Of a stretch of 64,000 nucleotides of DNA, positions 61,465-64,000 are shown piece after piece; within the stretch, counting starts at the first letter, position 1, and the number at the start of each line of letters is the position of its first letter. The stretch is from Streptomyces kronopolitis (GTDB taxonomy: Bacteria; Actinomycetota; Actinomycetes; Streptomycetales; Streptomycetaceae): assembly GCF_014646275.1 (NCBI RefSeq), contig NZ_BMND01000003.1, positions 124,001 through 188,000 on the forward strand. The letters are read 5' to 3'. The notes under the pieces are model-generated. The model saw nothing but the letters and a program-made list of their open reading frames with translations. It was not told the origin of the DNA and did not search any database. The position numbers and the translations under genes are program-made.

Positions 61465-62732
61465 GGACGATGGATGTCGCGATCACCGGCATCGGTGTCA
61501 TGGCCCCCGGAGGCCTGGGCTGTGACGCGTTCTGGGACCGCATCGTCTCCGGCGGGGCGGCCACCCGCCGGGTCAGCCTGTTCGACCCGACCGGGTTCCG
61601 CTGCCAGGTGGCGGCCGAGATCGACTTCGACCCGGCCGCCCACGGGCTGACGCCGCAGGACTGGCGCCGCATGGACCGGGCCGCACAGTTCGCGGTCGTG
61701 GCGATGGACGAAGCCGTGGCCGACAGCGGGCTCGACCTCGCCGGCATGGATCCCGGGCGGGTCGCCGTGACCGTGGGCAACGCGGTGGGCTGCACCACCG
61801 GGCTGGAAGAGGAGTACCGGGTCCTCAGCAACGACGGTCGGCAATGGGCCGTGGATCACACCTTTGCCGTCCCCCAGCTCTACGACTATCTGGTGCCCAG
61901 CTCGATCGCCACCGAGGTGGCGTGGCGGTCCGGCGCCGAGGGCCCGACCTCGGTGGTCTCCTCCGGCTGCACCTCGGGCATCGACGCCCTGGGCTACGCT
62001 GCCGGTCTGCTGGCCGAGGGCAGCGCGAACGTCGTGCTGGCCGGATCCGCCGACGCGCCGATCTCGCCGATTACCATGGCGTGCTTTGACGCGATCAAGG
62101 CCACCTCCACCTACAACGACGACCCGAGCGGGGCCTGCCGGCCTTTCGACCGGGACCGCCGGGGCCTCGTCCTGGGTGAGGGCGCCGCGATGTTCGTGTT
62201 GGAGAATGCCGACGACGCCCAGCGCCGGGGTGCTCATGTCTACGCCCACATCCTGGGCTACGCCACCCGCGCCAACGGCTTCCACATGACCGGCCTGCGC
62301 GCGGACGGCCGCGAGATGGCGGAGGCGATCACCGTCGCCCTGAACCAGGCCAAGTTGGACCCGAAGGACATCGACTACGTCAACGCCCACGGCTCCGGCA
62401 CCAAGCAGAACGACCGGCACGAGACCGCGGCGGTCAAGACGAGCCTGGGAAGCCGGGCCTTCGAGATCCCGATGAGCTCTATCAAGTCGATGATCGGCCA
62501 CTCCCTGGGCGCCATCGGATCCATCGAGGTGGCGGCCTGCGCGCTGGCCATCGAGCACGACGTGGTCCCCCCGACGGCCAACCTCCACGAGCGCGACCCC
62601 GAGTGCGATCTGGACTACGTTCCCCTGACCGCGCGTGAGCAGAAGATCTCCACGGCACTCTCGGTGGGCAGCGGATTCGGCGGGTTCCAGAGCGCGATCG
62701 TGATGGCCGCACCCGACAAGGCGGCGGCATGA
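61461..62732 (+). CDS. Type II PKS ketosynthase alpha (KS-alpha)
   Basis: A 423-residue ketosynthase that condenses malonyl units on the ACP. The nucleophile is Cys170 in [14 protein letters not shown]; the catalytic histidines are in [15 protein letters not shown] and the [15 protein letters not shown] box. All active residues are intact. It starts [18 protein letters not shown], the family N-terminus. ATG 61461 overlaps the cupin stop and its own stop overlaps the CLF start, giving the normal 1:1 coupled synthesis of the KS/CLF heterodimer. Confidence 0.96.
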   Translation: MRTMDVAITGIGVMAPGGLGCDAFWDRIVSGGAATRRVSLFDPTGFRCQVAAEIDFDPAAHGLTPQDWRRMDRAAQFAVVAMDEAVADSGLDLAGMDPGRVAVTVGNAVGCTTGLEEEYRVLSNDGRQWAVDHTFAVPQLYDYLVPSSIATEVAWRSGAEGPTSVVSSGCTSGIDALGYAAGLLAEGSANVVLAGSADAPISPITMACFDAIKATSTYNDDPSGACRPFDRDRRGLVLGEGAAMFVLENADDAQRRGAHVYAHILGYATRANGFHMTGLRADGREMAEAITVALNQAKLDPKDIDYVNAHGSGTKQNDRHETAAVKTSLGSRAFEIPMSSIKSMIGHSLGAIGSIEVAACALAIEHDVVPPTANLHERDPECDLDYVPLTAREQKISTALSVGSGFGGFQSAIVMAAPDKAAA

Positions 62733-63985
62733 GCGAATCGCGGGAACGGCAGAGCACCGACGGCGGCCGTGCGAGGGCGGTCTTCACTGGGATCGGTGTC
62801 GTGGCTCCCAACGGGAAGGGCACCGAGGACTGGTGGGCTGCCACCCTGGCCGGCAAGAGCGGGATCGACACGGTCCGCAGCTTCGACGCCCGCTCCTACC
62901 CGTCCCAACTCGCCGGAGAGATAAAGGGCTTCGACCCGGGGAAGCGTTTGTCGGCCCGGATCGTCGTCGAGACCTCGCGGATGAGCCACTTCGCCCTGGC
63001 CGCCACAAGGATGGCCCTGGACGACGCTACCGTGGACCTGTCGCAGATCCCGGAGTACGAACTCGGGGTGATCACCGCGAACGCCAGCGGTGGCGCCGAG
63101 TTCGGCCAGCGCGAGCTCCAGAAGCTGTGGCGCGGCGGTCCCAAGGACGTCAGCCCGTACATGTCCATTGCCTGGTTCTACGCCGCGACCACCGGCCAGA
63201 TCTCCATCGGCCACGGGATGCGCGGGCCGTGCGGTGTGATGGTCAGCGAGCAGGCGGGCGGCCTGGACGCACTGGGACAGGCCCGCCGGGTGGTCCGCGA
63301 CGGCACCCGCCTGGTCGTGACGGGTGGGAGCGACTCGTCCCTGTCGCCGGCCGGGTTCGTCTCGCAGCTGCCCACAGCAAACCTCACCACGGTCAACGAT
63401 CCGGCCCGCGCCTACCTGCCGTTCGACACCGACGCTTCCGGCTTCGTGCCTGGCGAGGGCGGCGCGATCCTGGTGCTGGAGAACGCGGACACCGCACGGG
63501 AACGCGGTGTCGACCGCCCTTACGGTGAACTCGCGGGCTACGCCGCCACTTTCGACCCGCGCCCCGGCTCGGGACGTCCGCCTACGCTCACCCGCTGCGC
63601 GCGCGCTGCCCTCGCCGACGCACGGATGCGGCCTGAGGACATCGACGTCGTCTTCGCGGACGGGCACGGCACCGCAGAGAAGGACCGCCAGGAGTCGCGG
63701 ACGCTGGCCGAGCTCTTCGGCCCACGGGCGGTTCCGGTGACGGTGCCCAAGACCACGACCGGTCGGCTCTACGCGGGGGCCGGCGCGCTCGACACCGCCG
63801 GTGCCCTGCTGGCGCTGCGCGACCAGGTCGTGCCGCCCACCATCCACGTCAAGAACCCGGTCGCTGCGTACGAGCTGGACTTGGTCATCGATCAGCCCCG
63901 CGAGACCGTGCTGCGGACCGCCATGGTCATCGCGCGTGGGCACGGCGGGTTCAACGCCGTCGCCATCGTGCGACTGGCCGACTGA
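62729..63985 (+). CDS. Type II PKS chain-length factor (KS-beta)
   Basis: A 418-residue partner of KS-alpha that sets chain length. The active-site Cys is replaced by Gln175 in [13 protein letters not shown], the hallmark of chain-length factors, and the KS box reads [18 protein letters not shown]. The gene ends 15 bases before the window edge, and its operon should continue with ACP and aromatase/cyclase genes outside. Chain length cannot be read reliably by eye. Confidence 0.95.
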   Translation: MSESRERQSTDGGRARAVFTGIGVVAPNGKGTEDWWAATLAGKSGIDTVRSFDARSYPSQLAGEIKGFDPGKRLSARIVVETSRMSHFALAATRMALDDATVDLSQIPEYELGVITANASGGAEFGQRELQKLWRGGPKDVSPYMSIAWFYAATTGQISIGHGMRGPCGVMVSEQAGGLDALGQARRVVRDGTRLVVTGGSDSSLSPAGFVSQLPTANLTTVNDPARAYLPFDTDASGFVPGEGGAILVLENADTARERGVDRPYGELAGYAATFDPRPGSGRPPTLTRCARAALADARMRPEDIDVVFADGHGTAEKDRQESRTLAELFGPRAVPVTVPKTTTGRLYAGAGALDTAGALLALRDQVVPPTIHVKNPVAAYELDLVIDQPRETVLRTAMVIARGHGGFNAVAIVRLAD

Positions 63986-64000
63986 CCGACCGGCACAGCA

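Overview
This is high-GC actinobacterial DNA with the codon use and gene order of a Streptomyces chromosome. It carries Streptomyces-type genes (cutRS, sepH, dut next to a DUF3710 gene, a SARP regulator, a type II polyketide synthase). No rRNA, tRNA or CRISPR array was recognised.

Region 1 (1-20,000) is conserved core: the tail of an acyl-CoA synthetase, a DUF5998/phosphodiesterase pair, thymidine kinase, a rhodanese, the septation protein SepH, a sugar-lactone oxidase, an MFS exporter, ferrochelatase, an inositol-monophosphatase-type enzyme, the CutR/CutS two-component system, a DUF4193 protein, dUTPase and a DUF3710 protein. Most convergent gene pairs are separated by strong GC-rich hairpins.

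Region 2 (20,000-39,330) is mainly about potassium. It holds kdpFABC preceded by a 27-residue membrane peptide, kdpD and kdpE (separated from kdpC by an orphan ABC ATPase and an AAC(2')-type acetyltransferase), two Trk-type RCK proteins (CeoB/CeoC), a large membrane protein with two RCK-like halves, and a KimA-like APC permease. An OB-fold protein, a DUF3159 membrane protein and a TrmA/RlmD-type RNA methyltransferase complete the block.

Region 3 (39,331-about 48,150) is an accessory, decaying island. It has one intact candidate defence gene, a GmrSD-like protein (DUF262 plus HNH) with an alkyltransferase-like domain. Next to it are a truncated, frameshifted UvrD-type helicase with a mutated Walker B box and a DinG-like helicase pseudogene with several lesions. 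Remnants of an integrase and of IS982- and IS21-type transposases, and a PadR regulator, follow. A diverged 18-bp direct repeat flanks the GmrSD/UvrD segment.

Region 4 (48,150-64,000) leads into an aromatic (type II) polyketide cluster cut by the window end. It comprises a DUF4097 protein, MarR regulator, 14-TM drug exporter, SDR, DUF1772 (anthrone-oxygenase-type) protein, methyltransferase, SARP activator, P450, DUF1707 protein, second P450, malonyl/acyl transferase, TcmI-type cyclase, TcmJ-like cupin, ketosynthase alpha and chain-length factor. The ACP and the aromatase/cyclase would be expected just beyond the right edge. The SARP and exporter genes each contain a rare TTA codon, suggesting bldA-dependent, developmentally timed expression.
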